From assembly GCF_032391395.1 (NCBI RefSeq), contig NZ_CP135916.1, forward strand, positions 3,317,001 to 3,381,000: 64,000 bases of DNA, written 5' to 3'. Positions 28,315 to 37,761 of this stretch are shown piece after piece. Each line of letters opens with the position of its first letter. Positions within the stretch are counted from its first letter, which is position 1. The notes below the pieces were generated by a model. It was given only the letters and a program-made list of their open reading frames with translations, did not search any database and was not told the origin of the DNA. A program made the position numbers and the translations under genes. Origin of the DNA: Sphingomonas sp. Y38-1Y (GTDB lineage Bacteria > Pseudomonadota > Alphaproteobacteria > Sphingomonadales > Sphingomonadaceae).

Positions 28315-28505
28315 CCCTTTCCCCTTCAGGGGAGAGGGTTGGGAGAGGGGCCTGGCCCCGGACGCTCCCGCTCGTGACTGCCCCTCTCCCCGGCCAGTTT
28401 GGTCGAGGTGGGGGGTCGATCATGCCCCCGGCATGATCTAGAGACTGCCGGGGGCAGTCTCGACCACCACCTCGCCCAAACTCCCCTGAAGGGGAGAGGG
28501 AGAAG
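28315..28505. repeat. Palindromic repeat, family F, inside the atp operon
   Basis: A composite of inverted CTCCCC/GGGGAG arms. CCCTTTCCCCTTCAGGGGAG opens it and CTCCCCTGAAGGGGAGAGGG closes it, with an inner pair around GGGGCA-type sequence (CATGCCCCCGGCATGATC). It occupies almost the whole 207-base atpA-atpG gap. Its last bases run into the atpG ribosome-binding site (AGAAGGA). Confidence 0.9.
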
Positions 28506-28514
28506 GACAATAGA

Positions 28515-29396
28515 ATGGCCTCGCTCAAGGCGCTCAAACTCCGGATCAACTCGGTCAAGTCGACCCAGAAGATCACCAAGGCGATGAAGATGGTCGCCGC
28601 CGCCAAGCTGCGCCGCGCGCAGGAAGCGGCGGAGGCCGGGCGCCCCTATGCCCAGCGGCTGGAGGGCGTCGTCGCGCGCTTGGCGGCCAAGGTCGGCGGC
28701 GCGGACAACGCGCCCCTGCTGCTCTCGGGCACCGGCAAGGACCAGGTCCACCTGATCGTCGTCGCGACCAGCGACAAGGGGCTGGCGGGTGCGTTCAACA
28801 CCAATATCGCCCGCGCCGCCCGCCGCCGCGCCGACGCGCTGATCGCCGAGGGCAAGACGGTCAAATTCTACACGATCGGCAAGAAGGGCCGCGGCGTGCT
28901 CGCGCGGCTTTATCGCGACCGGATCGTGCATTCGGACGAGCCCGGCGACTTAGGCAAGCTGACCTTCGATAGCGCCCGGGCCTATGCCGACGACCTGATC
29001 GCGCGCTTCCAGGCGGGCGAGTTCGACGTCGCGCACCTGTTCTATGCCACGTTCAAGTCGGTGCTGACGCAGGAGCCGACCGAGCAGCAGATCCTGCCGG
29101 TCAAGGTGCCCGCCACGGCCGCCAACGACACCGATGGCGGCGCGGTGATGGAATATGAGCCCGACGAGGAATCGATCCTCGCCGACCTGCTCCCGCGCGC
29201 GATCGCGATCCAGATCTTCCGAGCGCTGCGCGAGAATGCGGCGTCGGAGCAGGGGTCGAAGATGACCGCGATGGACAACGCCACGCGCAACGCCGGCGAC
29301 CTTATCAAGCGACTCCAGATCGAATACAACCGCAGCCGTCAGGCCGCGATCACCACCGAGCTGGTCGAGATCATCTCGGGCGCCGAGGCGCTCTGA
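28515..29396 (+). CDS. atpG: ATP synthase F1 subunit gamma
   Basis: 293 residues, starting [20 protein letters not shown], the conserved N-terminal helix of the rotor shaft, and ending [20 protein letters not shown], the conserved C-terminal helix. Gamma rotates within the alpha3beta3 head. Its ribosome-binding site AGAAGGA (28500-28506) lies at the edge of a palindromic repeat, so its translation may be influenced by that hairpin. Confidence 0.98.
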   Translation: MASLKALKLRINSVKSTQKITKAMKMVAAAKLRRAQEAAEAGRPYAQRLEGVVARLAAKVGGADNAPLLLSGTGKDQVHLIVVATSDKGLAGAFNTNIARAARRRADALIAEGKTVKFYTIGKKGRGVLARLYRDRIVHSDEPGDLGKLTFDSARAYADDLIARFQAGEFDVAHLFYATFKSVLTQEPTEQQILPVKVPATAANDTDGGAVMEYEPDEESILADLLPRAIAIQIFRALRENAASEQGSKMTAMDNATRNAGDLIKRLQIEYNRSRQAAITTELVEIISGAEAL

Positions 29397-29401
29397 TCCC
29401 G

Positions 29402-31460
<2,059 letters not shown>

Positions 31461-31468
31461 CCGTCTAG

Positions 31469-31577
31469 CCCTCTCCCCTCCAGGGGAGAGGGTTGGGAGA
31501 GGGGCATGCCCCACACGCTCCCGTCACTGACTGCCCCTCTCCCCTGCCCTCTCCCCTGAAGGGGAGAGGGGGAAGGT
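31469..31577. repeat. Palindromic repeat, family F, between atpD and atpC
   Basis: CCCTCTCCCCTCCAGGGGAG at the left and CCCTCTCCCCTGAAGGGGAG at the right can pair in several ways, with GGGAGAGGGGCATGCCCC in between. It is a second copy of the element found between atpA and atpG. Its right end supplies the GGGGGAAGG in front of atpC. Confidence 0.9.
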
Positions 31578-31584
31578 TTTGGAA

Positions 31585-31839
31585 ATGCCCCTCCACTTCG
31601 AACTCGTGACTCCCGAAAAGCTCCTCCGCTCGGAGGAGGTGCACATGGTCGTCGTCCCCGGCAGCGAGGGCGACTTCGGCGTGCTCGAGGGGCACGCACC
31701 CTTCATGTCGACGATCCGCGACGGCGAGATCATGGTCCACAAGACCGCCGGCGGCACCCCCGAAGCGATCCGCGTCGAGGGCGGCCTGGCCGAGGTGACG
31801 ACCAAGGGCCTGACGGTCCTGGCGGAAAAGGCGGGCTGA
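31585..31839 (+). CDS. atpC: ATP synthase F1 subunit epsilon, N-terminal domain only
   Basis: 84 residues from the ATG at 31585. The whole protein is the N-terminal beta-sandwich: [34 protein letters not shown] and a C-terminal [20 protein letters not shown]. The C-terminal two-helix domain that inhibits ATP hydrolysis in about 135-residue epsilon subunits is absent, and the stop follows directly. The sequence after the stop shows no helix-domain remnant in frame, so this is a compact form rather than a recent truncation. Confidence 0.95.
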   Translation: MPLHFELVTPEKLLRSEEVHMVVVPGSEGDFGVLEGHAPFMSTIRDGEIMVHKTAGGTPEAIRVEGGLAEVTTKGLTVLAEKAG

Positions 31840-31873
31840 TCGGGCGGGTTGCGCTAAGCAGCCTCACCTCGAC

Positions 31874-31954
31874 CCCAGCGTTCGTTTCGAGCGAAGTCGA
31901 GAAACGCTGGGGGAGCACTAGACCCGGTTTCCAGACTGCGCTCGAAACAAACGC
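31874..31954. repeat. Palindromic repeat, family G
   Basis: Left arm CCCAGCGTTCGTTTCGAGCG with AAGTCGAGAAACGC inside it, right arm GCGCTCGAAACAAACGCGGC. The left arm is itself self-complementary (GTTTCGAGCG...CGAGAAACGC). It lies after atpC. Confidence 0.85.
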
Positions 31955-31980
31955 GGCGCAGGGGGCACTTCCGCTCCCCC

Positions 31981-32085
31981 CCGTTCGTCCTGAGCCTGTC
32001 GAAGGACGTGCCGCATAGCGCACCGCCCAAAACACGTGCTTCGACAGGCCTGTCCTGAGCTTGTCGAAGGGCTCAGCACGAACGG
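31981..32085. repeat. Palindromic repeat, family C
   Basis: CCGTTCGTCCTGAGCCTGTC opens and a duplicated complement (CTTCGACAGGCCTGTCCTGA and GAGCTTGTCGAAGGGCTCAG) closes before CACGAACGGAT. The right arm looks like two overlapping arm copies joined. It fills the gap before the convergent DMT transporter gene. Confidence 0.88.
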
Positions 32086-32097
32086 ATGATCTGGGTC

Positions 32098-33018
32098 CTA
32101 CTCCGACTCCGGCACCACCCGCGGCCGCTGGCTCCGCCACAGCCACAGGCCGCTCGCCACCACCATCGCGGCGCCGCCCAGCGCCACCGGATCCGGCCGG
32201 TCGCCAAACAACAGCCATCCCAGCGTCAGCGCGGTCAGCAGCTGGACGTAGAGTGTCGGCGCCACCACCGCCGCCGAACTGCGCATCGTTGCGAGATAGA
32301 CGAGCAGGTGCGCCGTGCTCGCACTCGCCGCGACGAGGGCGCAGCGTGCGACGACGGTCCAGTCCGGCCAGGAAAGCTGCATCGCTCCGACGCCGCTCCA
32401 ATGGCCTGCGAACGCGACCGCGGTCAGCATCGGCGCCGCGAACAGTGCGATGGTGTACTGCATCGCCAGCGCCGATCCCGTGCCGACCGCGCGCCGGTTG
32501 AGGATCATCAGGCTCGCCATGCCGAGCGCCGCCAGCAGCGGCCACCCGGCTGCCCAGCCCAGTCGCGCAACGTCGGGCCGAAGGACGATCAGCACGCCCG
32601 CAAACGCCAGCGCGGTTGCACCCCAGACCGCCCGCGGCGCGCGTTCGCCGAGCAGCAGCGCCGACAGGATGGCGGTCAGCGCGGGGCTGGTGAACTGGAT
32701 CGCCGTCGCGTTGGCGAGCGGCATCGAGCGGATTGCCATGAAGAAGGCGAAGCTCGCGACCGACACGGCGAGCGCTCGCCCGGCCTGGAGCCAGGGACGC
32801 GGCACCGAAAGGCCGCGCGGCCCCTCGACCAACCGCACCGCGATCGTTAGCCCGATGACGCCGAACAGATAGCGGAGCGCCGCGACCCCGCTCGCCGGCC
32901 ACTCGTCGACCGTCGTCTTGATGACCGCGTCGCCGCACGACAGCAGCGCGAATCCCGCCATCCCGAACAACAGCCCGGTCGAGGCGCCGGCCCCGTCCTG
33001 ATCCCCGTTTGACGCCAT
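32098..33018 (-). CDS. EamA/DMT-family transporter
   Basis: 306 residues with about ten hydrophobic helices arranged as two EamA repeats (one from about residue 16, the second from about 160). Motifs include LRYLFGVIGLTIAVRLVEGP, ATAIQFTSPALTAILSALLL with the LLLGERAP end of the first repeat, and LLFGDRPDPVALGGAAMVV in the second. It is an inner-membrane permease, typically an exporter of amino acids, nucleosides or other metabolites. The substrate is not inferable. It stands alone. Confidence 0.9.
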   Translation of the reverse strand: MASNGDQDGAGASTGLLFGMAGFALLSCGDAVIKTTVDEWPASGVAALRYLFGVIGLTIAVRLVEGPRGLSVPRPWLQAGRALAVSVASFAFFMAIRSMPLANATAIQFTSPALTAILSALLLGERAPRAVWGATALAFAGVLIVLRPDVARLGWAAGWPLLAALGMASLMILNRRAVGTGSALAMQYTIALFAAPMLTAVAFAGHWSGVGAMQLSWPDWTVVARCALVAASASTAHLLVYLATMRSSAAVVAPTLYVQLLTALTLGWLLFGDRPDPVALGGAAMVVASGLWLWRSQRPRVVPESE

Positions 33019-33110
33019 GCCGAGCCGCTTCGGACGTGGTTAGGCAATTGTCAAACCTTGCTCCCTACACCGACACGCCAAGGAAAAGTGGGCGGGACAA
33101 GGGCTTCAGC

Positions 33111-34646
33111 ATGAGTGCATTCGGGCGGCGAAGCGGAGTGGGAGGCGGCGGTGGCGGTGGGCGGCCGTCGTTCGGCGTCGCACGGCCGATGCATGGCCCC
33201 GGCCGGGTCGAGCCCGATCACGGCGACCAGTTCCCCGCGATCGAGACGCTGCCGCTCCCGGGCGCCAGCCTCATCCCGGACGAGCCCGATCTGTCGACGT
33301 CCAGCGTCGCCGGCGACGCGATGCAGCGCCTCGCCGATCGCCAGGCCTCGTCGGGCGATGCCGCGCAGAGCCGCAACGAGGGGTTCGAAAGCTCGATCCA
33401 CCGGATCAAGGAACAGGTGCTGCCGCGCCTGCTCGAACGCGTCGATCCGGAGGCGGCGGCGACGCTGTCGAAGGACGAGCTCGCCGAGGAATTCCGGCCG
33501 ATCATCCATGAGGTGCTCGCCGAGCTGAAGCTGACACTCAACCGGCGCGAGCAGTTCGCGCTCGAGAAGGTGCTGGTCGACGAGCTGCTCGGCCTGGGTC
33601 CGCTCGAGGAGCTGCTGTCCGACCCGGCGATCAGCGACATCATGGTCAACGGCCCCGAGCAGACCTTCGTCGAGCGCAAGGGCAAGCTCGAGCTCGCCAA
33701 CATCCAGTTCCGCGACGAGGAGCATCTGTTCCAGATCGCCCAGCGCATCTGCAATTCCGTCGGCCGGCGCGTCGACCAGACCACGCCGCTCGCCGATGCC
33801 CGCCTCAAGGACGGCAGCCGTGTCAACGTGATCGTCCCGCCGCTGAGCCTCAAGGGCACGGCGATCTCGATCCGTAAGTTCTCGGCCAAGCCGATCACGC
33901 TCGACATGTATGTCGGCTTCGGCTCGATGTCGCAGAAGATGGCGACCGCGTTGAAGGTCGCGGGCGCGTGCCGGTTCAACATCGTAATCTCGGGCGGCAC
34001 GGGCTCGGGCAAGACGACGATGCTCAACGCCTTGTCCAAGATGATCGACCCGGGCGAACGCGTGCTGACGATCGAGGACGCAGCCGAGCTTCGCCTCCAG
34101 CAGCCGCACTGGCTGCCGCTCGAAACGCGCCCCCCGAACCTGGAGGGCGTTGGTGAGATCACGATCCGCGACCTCGTCAAGAACGCGCTGCGTATGCGCC
34201 CGGACCGGATCATCCTGGGCGAAATCCGTGGCAGCGAGTGCTTCGACCTCCTGTCCGCGATGAACACCGGCCATGACGGCTCGATGGCGACGCTTCACTC
34301 CAACTCCCCGCGCGAATGCCTGGCGCGTATGGAGAACATGGTGATGATGTCGGACATCAAGGTGCCCAAGGAAGCGATCAGCCGGCAGATCGCCGACTCG
34401 GTCGACCTCATCATCCAGGTCAAGCGCCTGCGCGACGGCTCGCGCCGCGTCACCAACATCACCGAGGTGATCGGCATGGAAGGCCCGGTGATCGTGACGC
34501 AGGAATTGTTCAAGTTCGAGTATCTGGACGAGAGCGCCGATGGCAAGATCCTGGGCGAATATCGCTCGATGGGCCTGCGCCCCTATACGCTGGAAAAGGC
34601 AAAGCAGTTCGGGTTCGACCAGGCGTTGTTGGAGGCGTGCCTCTAA
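33111..34646 (+). CDS. cpaF: CpaF-type secretion/pilus assembly ATPase
   Basis: 511 residues from the ATG at 33111. An N-terminal Gly-rich disordered stretch (GVGGGGGGGRPS, residues 9-20) precedes a helical domain and the T2SS/TadA ATPase core: DPAISDIMVNGPEQTFVERK, Walker A GGTGSGKTT, the Asp box VLTIEDAAELRLQ, Walker B RIILGEIRGSE and the His box MATLHSNSPREC. CpaF drives Flp/Tad pilus extension. None of the usual neighbours (cpaB-E, tadBC, flp) is in this window, so it is an orphan gene or its cluster is split. Confidence 0.94.
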   Translation: MSAFGRRSGVGGGGGGGRPSFGVARPMHGPGRVEPDHGDQFPAIETLPLPGASLIPDEPDLSTSSVAGDAMQRLADRQASSGDAAQSRNEGFESSIHRIKEQVLPRLLERVDPEAAATLSKDELAEEFRPIIHEVLAELKLTLNRREQFALEKVLVDELLGLGPLEELLSDPAISDIMVNGPEQTFVERKGKLELANIQFRDEEHLFQIAQRICNSVGRRVDQTTPLADARLKDGSRVNVIVPPLSLKGTAISIRKFSAKPITLDMYVGFGSMSQKMATALKVAGACRFNIVISGGTGSGKTTMLNALSKMIDPGERVLTIEDAAELRLQQPHWLPLETRPPNLEGVGEITIRDLVKNALRMRPDRIILGEIRGSECFDLLSAMNTGHDGSMATLHSNSPRECLARMENMVMMSDIKVPKEAISRQIADSVDLIIQVKRLRDGSRRVTNITEVIGMEGPVIVTQELFKFEYLDESADGKILGEYRSMGLRPYTLEKAKQFGFDQALLEACL

Positions 34647-34654
34647 CCACTCCT

Positions 34655-34737
34655 CCGTTCGTGCTGAGCTTGTCGAAGCACGTGTCCGGGACGGTGGCGT
34701 TTGCGGCACGTCCTTCGACAGGCTCAGGACGAACGGC
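34655..34737. repeat. Palindromic repeat, family C
   Basis: Arms CCGTTCGTGCTGAGCTTGTC and GACAGGCTCAGGACGAACGG, about 83 bases in all. It begins eight bases after the cpaF stop. Confidence 0.9.
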
Positions 34738-34761
34738 GAAACAGGTTTGGCACCCTTCCTC

Positions 34762-34841
34762 CAGCGTTCGTTTCGAGCGTAGTCGAGAAACGCGGATCGA
34801 GCGCCAACCCCCGTTTCTCGACTTCGCTCGAAACGAACGCT
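34762..34841. repeat. Palindromic repeat, family G
   Basis: Arms CAGCGTTCGTTTCGAGCGTA and TTCGCTCGAAACGAACGCTG, with nested GTCGAGAAACG and CGTTTCTCGAC pairs. It follows a family C element, in the same order C/G or G/C as after atpC. Confidence 0.9.
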
Positions 34842-34865
34842 GATGTGTATGGGCCGGAACCTAGC

Positions 34866-35213
34866 TCAGCGCCCGGCGAACACCGTCGCCGCCGTAAACC
34901 CCTTGCCGATCAGTTCCACCCGGTACCGCTCGCCCGCCTTCAGCGCCGGCGGGGCGTCCGCACTGAACCCCTCCGGATTCGCCGCCAGCCGCACCTCGCG
35001 CACGCACGGCGTGTTGGCCATTCCGCGGGTCGCGTACCAGAGCTGCCGCGGCTTCTCGCCCTCGGCATAGAGGTATGCGCGGTCGATGCACGCGTCGAAC
35101 CCCGCCTTGGCCGGCGCGGTCGCAAAGCTGGTTCCCGCCGCCCCCTGCCGCACCTCGACCTCGACCCCTTCGCTGCACGCGGCGAGCGCCAGGAACAGCG
35201 CCAGCGCGATCAT
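34866..35213 (-). CDS. Small lipoprotein downstream of the DUF4157-like gene
   Basis: 115 residues. MIALALFLALAACSEGVEVE gives a lipoprotein signal peptide with lipobox ALAAC (Cys13). The mature protein of about 100 residues has four Cys in all including the lipid one, and ends ELIGKGFTAATVFAGR. I recognise no family. It begins 25 bases after the stop of the DUF4157-like gene on the same strand, so the two are probably co-transcribed. A partner or protective role toward that protein is possible but only suggested by the arrangement. A longer upstream frame overlaps the DUF4157 gene and was not used. Confidence 0.72.
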   Translation of the reverse strand: MIALALFLALAACSEGVEVEVRQGAAGTSFATAPAKAGFDACIDRAYLYAEGEKPRQLWYATRGMANTPCVREVRLAANPEGFSADAPPALKAGERYRVELIGKGFTAATVFAGR

Positions 35214-35238
35214 GCGGCGCCCTCCCCGGTCCGCTCGC

Positions 35239-36255
35239 CTACAAACCATAGATGCCGGTACCCTCCAGTCGCCGCTCCAGATCGGCGATCTTGGCCTGAT
35301 CGGCGGGATTGGTCGAGTGGCGGATTTCGGCATAGTCGCCGACCATCTGCGCCTGTCCCTCCAGCGTCTCGGTATCGAACACGGTGTCGCGGGAGGCATA
35401 GTCGTACAGCTTGTCGGCATCGCCGCCGGCCTGCGCGAACTCCTTGCCATAGCGCGCGCCGAACCCGCCGAAGCCGAGCTCCTCGTACTGGACGACGTGC
35501 GTCAGTTCGTGGTTGAGGAGGTTCCGGCCCGCCGCGGTGTCGGTGAAGTCCTTCGAGAAATGGCCGGGCTTGAAATAGACGGTGTCGCCAATGGTGATCG
35601 CCGGATTGCCGTTGGCGAACGCCGCCCGCGCGATCGGCGAGTTGCCGGGCCCGTCGACGAAGCGCACGTCGTCGAGGTTCACGCGGCCCCCGAACGCTTC
35701 CTGGACGAACGCCTTCTCATCGGCGGTCAGCTCTCGCGCCTTGTCGCCGCGCATCGAGTCCGCGACCTTGTCGGCGACTTCGTGCGGCAGATCGGCCAGC
35801 TTGTCGCGCACCGCCTCCGCCCCGCGCTTGAGGATGTCGAGCGGATTGGGGATGTCGGGAAGACCCGGAAGGTCGGGGAAGGACGGTAGTCCCGGAAAGG
35901 AGGGCAGGCCGGGCAGCGAGGGAAGCCCGGGCAAGCCCGGCAGGTCCGGGAAGTTGCGCGGCAGGCCGGGCAGCGATGGCAGGTCGGGAAGGTCCGGCAG
36001 TCCCGGAATGCCGGGAATGTCGAAGTCGAACGCGGCGAACGACGCAGCGGTCGGCGCGGTACGCGCGAGCACCCCCTGCTCGACCGGCGACAGCGACGAT
36101 TGCGCCGTGCGATAGGCGGCGGCGGCACCCGCCGGATCGACCATCGCCTGCGTCTGGAGCGCGCTTCCCAGCGTCATCGCCTCGGGCGGCGGCGCAGCGG
36201 CCTCGGGCGCGGTCGTGACGGCGGACGTCGTGCGGGTGATCTCCGAAGCCAACAT
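35239..36255 (-). CDS. DUF4157-like protein with zinc-protease motif and Pro-triplet stalk
   Basis: 338 residues without a signal peptide. Residues 1-79 are Ala/Thr/Pro-rich. Residues 80-138 are about 18 (G/D/S)(L/F/I)P triplets, such as PGLPSLPGLPSFPGLP, with one slip in phase near residue 100. Residues about 175-312 resemble the DUF4157 (eCIS-core) domain, with FANGNPAITIGDTVYFKPGH and the HExxH motif HELTHVVQYEE at 249. A helical tail ends ERRLEGTGIYGL. DUF4157 domains occur in putative zinc peptidases and in effectors linked to contractile injection systems. No such system lies in this window. The enzymatic activity is predicted, not shown. Confidence 0.78.
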   Translation of the reverse strand: MLASEITRTTSAVTTAPEAAAPPPEAMTLGSALQTQAMVDPAGAAAAYRTAQSSLSPVEQGVLARTAPTAASFAAFDFDIPGIPGLPDLPDLPSLPGLPRNFPDLPGLPGLPSLPGLPSFPGLPSFPDLPGLPDIPNPLDILKRGAEAVRDKLADLPHEVADKVADSMRGDKARELTADEKAFVQEAFGGRVNLDDVRFVDGPGNSPIARAAFANGNPAITIGDTVYFKPGHFSKDFTDTAAGRNLLNHELTHVVQYEELGFGGFGARYGKEFAQAGGDADKLYDYASRDTVFDTETLEGQAQMVGDYAEIRHSTNPADQAKIADLERRLEGTGIYGL

Positions 36256-36362
36256 GCTACTCTCCTCGTCGGATCGGGGAAGAATAGCGGGTGCGGCGCC
36301 CGGACGGCATAATCGCATCGATTAGGGCGCTGCGTCTGCCGACCAGGAGGTGCGCGGATCGA

Positions 36363-36497
36363 TCACCGCGCCTTGCGGCAGCGGTCGGAGCAGAACTTGA
36401 CCTCGTCCCAGTTGCGCGCCCACTTCTTGCGCCAAGCAAAAGGTCGCCCGCACGCCTGGCAGATCTTGGTCGGAAGGGACAGCTTCTTGTGCGCCAC
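36363..36497 (-). CDS. DUF2256 mini-protein
   Basis: 44 residues from a GTG at 36497; an in-frame TGA lies a few codons upstream. The sequence VAHKKLSLPTKICQACGRPF followed by AWRKKWARNWDEVKFCSDRC is the complete DUF2256 family, a small basic protein with a Cys-x2-Cys ... Cys-x3-Cys zinc-ribbon-like pattern. The function is unknown. Conservation of every family position argues that this very short frame is real. It lies in the 339-base space between the DUF4157-like gene and the exported protein at 36595. Confidence 0.85.
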   Translation of the reverse strand: MAHKKLSLPTKICQACGRPFAWRKKWARNWDEVKFCSDRCRKAR

Positions 36498-36594
36498 GCC
36501 GCGACAACGTCATCCGATCGACTGGGTTGCCTGCATGTGATTGTCCCAGCGGCATTTGTGCGGCATATCGGCGCCAACCAGCCGGAGTTTCCCG

Positions 36595-36819
36595 ATGCTC
36601 ACCGCCCTGCTCCTCGTCGCCGCCCTGCCCCAGACTCAGCCCGCCCCAGCCCCGGTAACAAAGGCCGAACCGGCCAAGAAGATCTGCAAGGGCCGGGCAA
36701 ACACCGGCTCGCGGCTTCGCTCGAAGCCGGTCTGCAAGACGCAGGCGGAATGGGATAGCGACGCGGCGCTCAACGCCGACCAGACGCGCGGCATGAGCCA
36801 GATGCAGGGCCAGCGCTGA
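36595..36819 (+). CDS. Small exported protein, sphingomonad TGSR...VC...EWD type
   Basis: 74 residues with a signal peptide (MLTALLLVAALPQTQPAPAP). The mature part reads KKICKGRANTGSRLRSKPVC followed by KTQAEWD. This two-Cys motif recurs in small periplasmic proteins of sphingomonads, as far as I recall, and has no assigned function; the Cys pair may form a disulfide. GGAG precedes the ATG at 36595. It is likely a single-gene unit. Confidence 0.7.
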   Translation: MLTALLLVAALPQTQPAPAPVTKAEPAKKICKGRANTGSRLRSKPVCKTQAEWDSDAALNADQTRGMSQMQGQR

Positions 36820-36826
36820 CCACGCC

Positions 36827-36855
36827 TTGACTTCGCGGCTCGCGCACGCTAGCCG
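36827..36855 (+). promoter_or_regulatory. Predicted promoter of rpsD
   Basis: TTGACT, a 17-base spacer and TAGCCG, about 150 bases before rpsD. The -10 region GCTAGCCGCGC is shared exactly with the atp promoter. The intervening 36856-37004 leader holds no gene that I can see. It contains a possible hairpin around GCGCATGCGC, so some leader regulation (S4 is autogenously controlled in other bacteria) is conceivable. Confidence 0.55.
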
Positions 36856-37004
36856 CGCCACCTTCGCAATAGGCCCCGCACCCCGGTGAAGCGGCGGCCC
36901 TGGCGCATGCGCTGGGCGATGACCGGGACCGCGATCATGATCGGTACGCCTTTCGGGCTTCCCGCTCAGGGTCAACGTTGTTGGCAATTTGCAAGGATAT
37001 CACG

Positions 37005-37619
37005 ATGTCGAAGCGCTCCAGCGCCAAGTACAAGCTCGACCGCCGGATGGGCGAGAACATCTGGGGTCGTCCCAAGAGCCCGGTCAACAAGCGCGAGTAC
37101 GGCCCGGGCCAGCATGGTCAGCGCCGCAAGGGCAAGGTGTCGGACTTCGGCATCCAGCTGCGCGCCAAGCAGAAGCTCAAGGGCTATTACGGCGACGTCA
37201 CCGAGAAGCAGTTCAAGGCGGCCTATACCGAGGCGTCGCGCATGAAGGGCGACACCAGCCAGAACCTGATCGGCCTGCTCGAGCAGCGCCTGGACGCGAT
37301 CGTCTATCGCGCCAAGTTCGCGCCGACCATCTGGGCCGCGCGTCAGATCGTCAACCACGGCCACATCCGCGTCAACGGCGTGAAGTGCAACATCGCCTCG
37401 CGCCGCGTGAAGCCGGGCGAGGTGATCTCGCTGGGCGACAAGGCCAAGGAGATGGCGCTGGTGCTCGAGGCGCAGAGCCTGTCCGAGCGCGACATCCCCG
37501 ATTATGTCACGCCCGACGGCAACGCGGCAGTCACCTTCACGCGCGTGCCCACGCTGGACGAGGTCCCTTATCCGGTGAAGATGGAACCGAACTTGGTCGT
37601 CGAGTTCTACTCGCGCTGA
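37005..37619 (+). CDS. rpsD: 30S ribosomal protein S4
   Basis: 204 residues from the ATG at 37005 with AAGGATATCACG before it. N-terminal [20 protein letters not shown], the mid-protein [20 protein letters not shown] and the S4 RNA-binding fold [21 protein letters not shown] are standard. S4 is a primary 16S rRNA-binding protein. It is monocistronic here and is followed by a strong terminator. Confidence 0.98.
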   Translation: MSKRSSAKYKLDRRMGENIWGRPKSPVNKREYGPGQHGQRRKGKVSDFGIQLRAKQKLKGYYGDVTEKQFKAAYTEASRMKGDTSQNLIGLLEQRLDAIVYRAKFAPTIWAARQIVNHGHIRVNGVKCNIASRRVKPGEVISLGDKAKEMALVLEAQSLSERDIPDYVTPDGNAAVTFTRVPTLDEVPYPVKMEPNLVVEFYSR

Positions 37620-37719
37620 TCCGACGGCGCAGCGAAGCTGCGCCGCGATAGCAGCGCGAGCGGCCGGCGGTGCCGAAAGGCACCGTCCGACGACGCGGCT
37701 CCGCCGCGGCGCTCACGAA

Positions 37720-37756
37720 AAAAGGGGTGGCTTCCCTCGCGGAAGCCGCCCCTTTT
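37720..37756. terminator. Bidirectional Rho-independent terminator
   Basis: AAAAGGGGTGGCTTCC, loop CTCGC, then GGAAGCCGCCCCTTTT: a 16-pair stem with one G-T wobble, followed by T residues on the plus strand and preceded by A residues that give T residues on the minus strand. It serves rpsD and the convergent S9 peptidase gene that ends at 37762. Confidence 0.88.
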
Positions 37757-37761
37757 CGCGT

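Noticed and set aside
34866..35450. A longer 194-codon frame for the small lipoprotein.
   Set aside because: The extra N-terminal part overlaps the DUF4157-like gene and would hide the lipoprotein signal that begins at 35213.
37620..37719. GC-rich repeats after rpsD considered as a tRNA or small RNA.
   Set aside because: No cloverleaf or CCA end can be drawn; the segment leads into a plain terminator hairpin.
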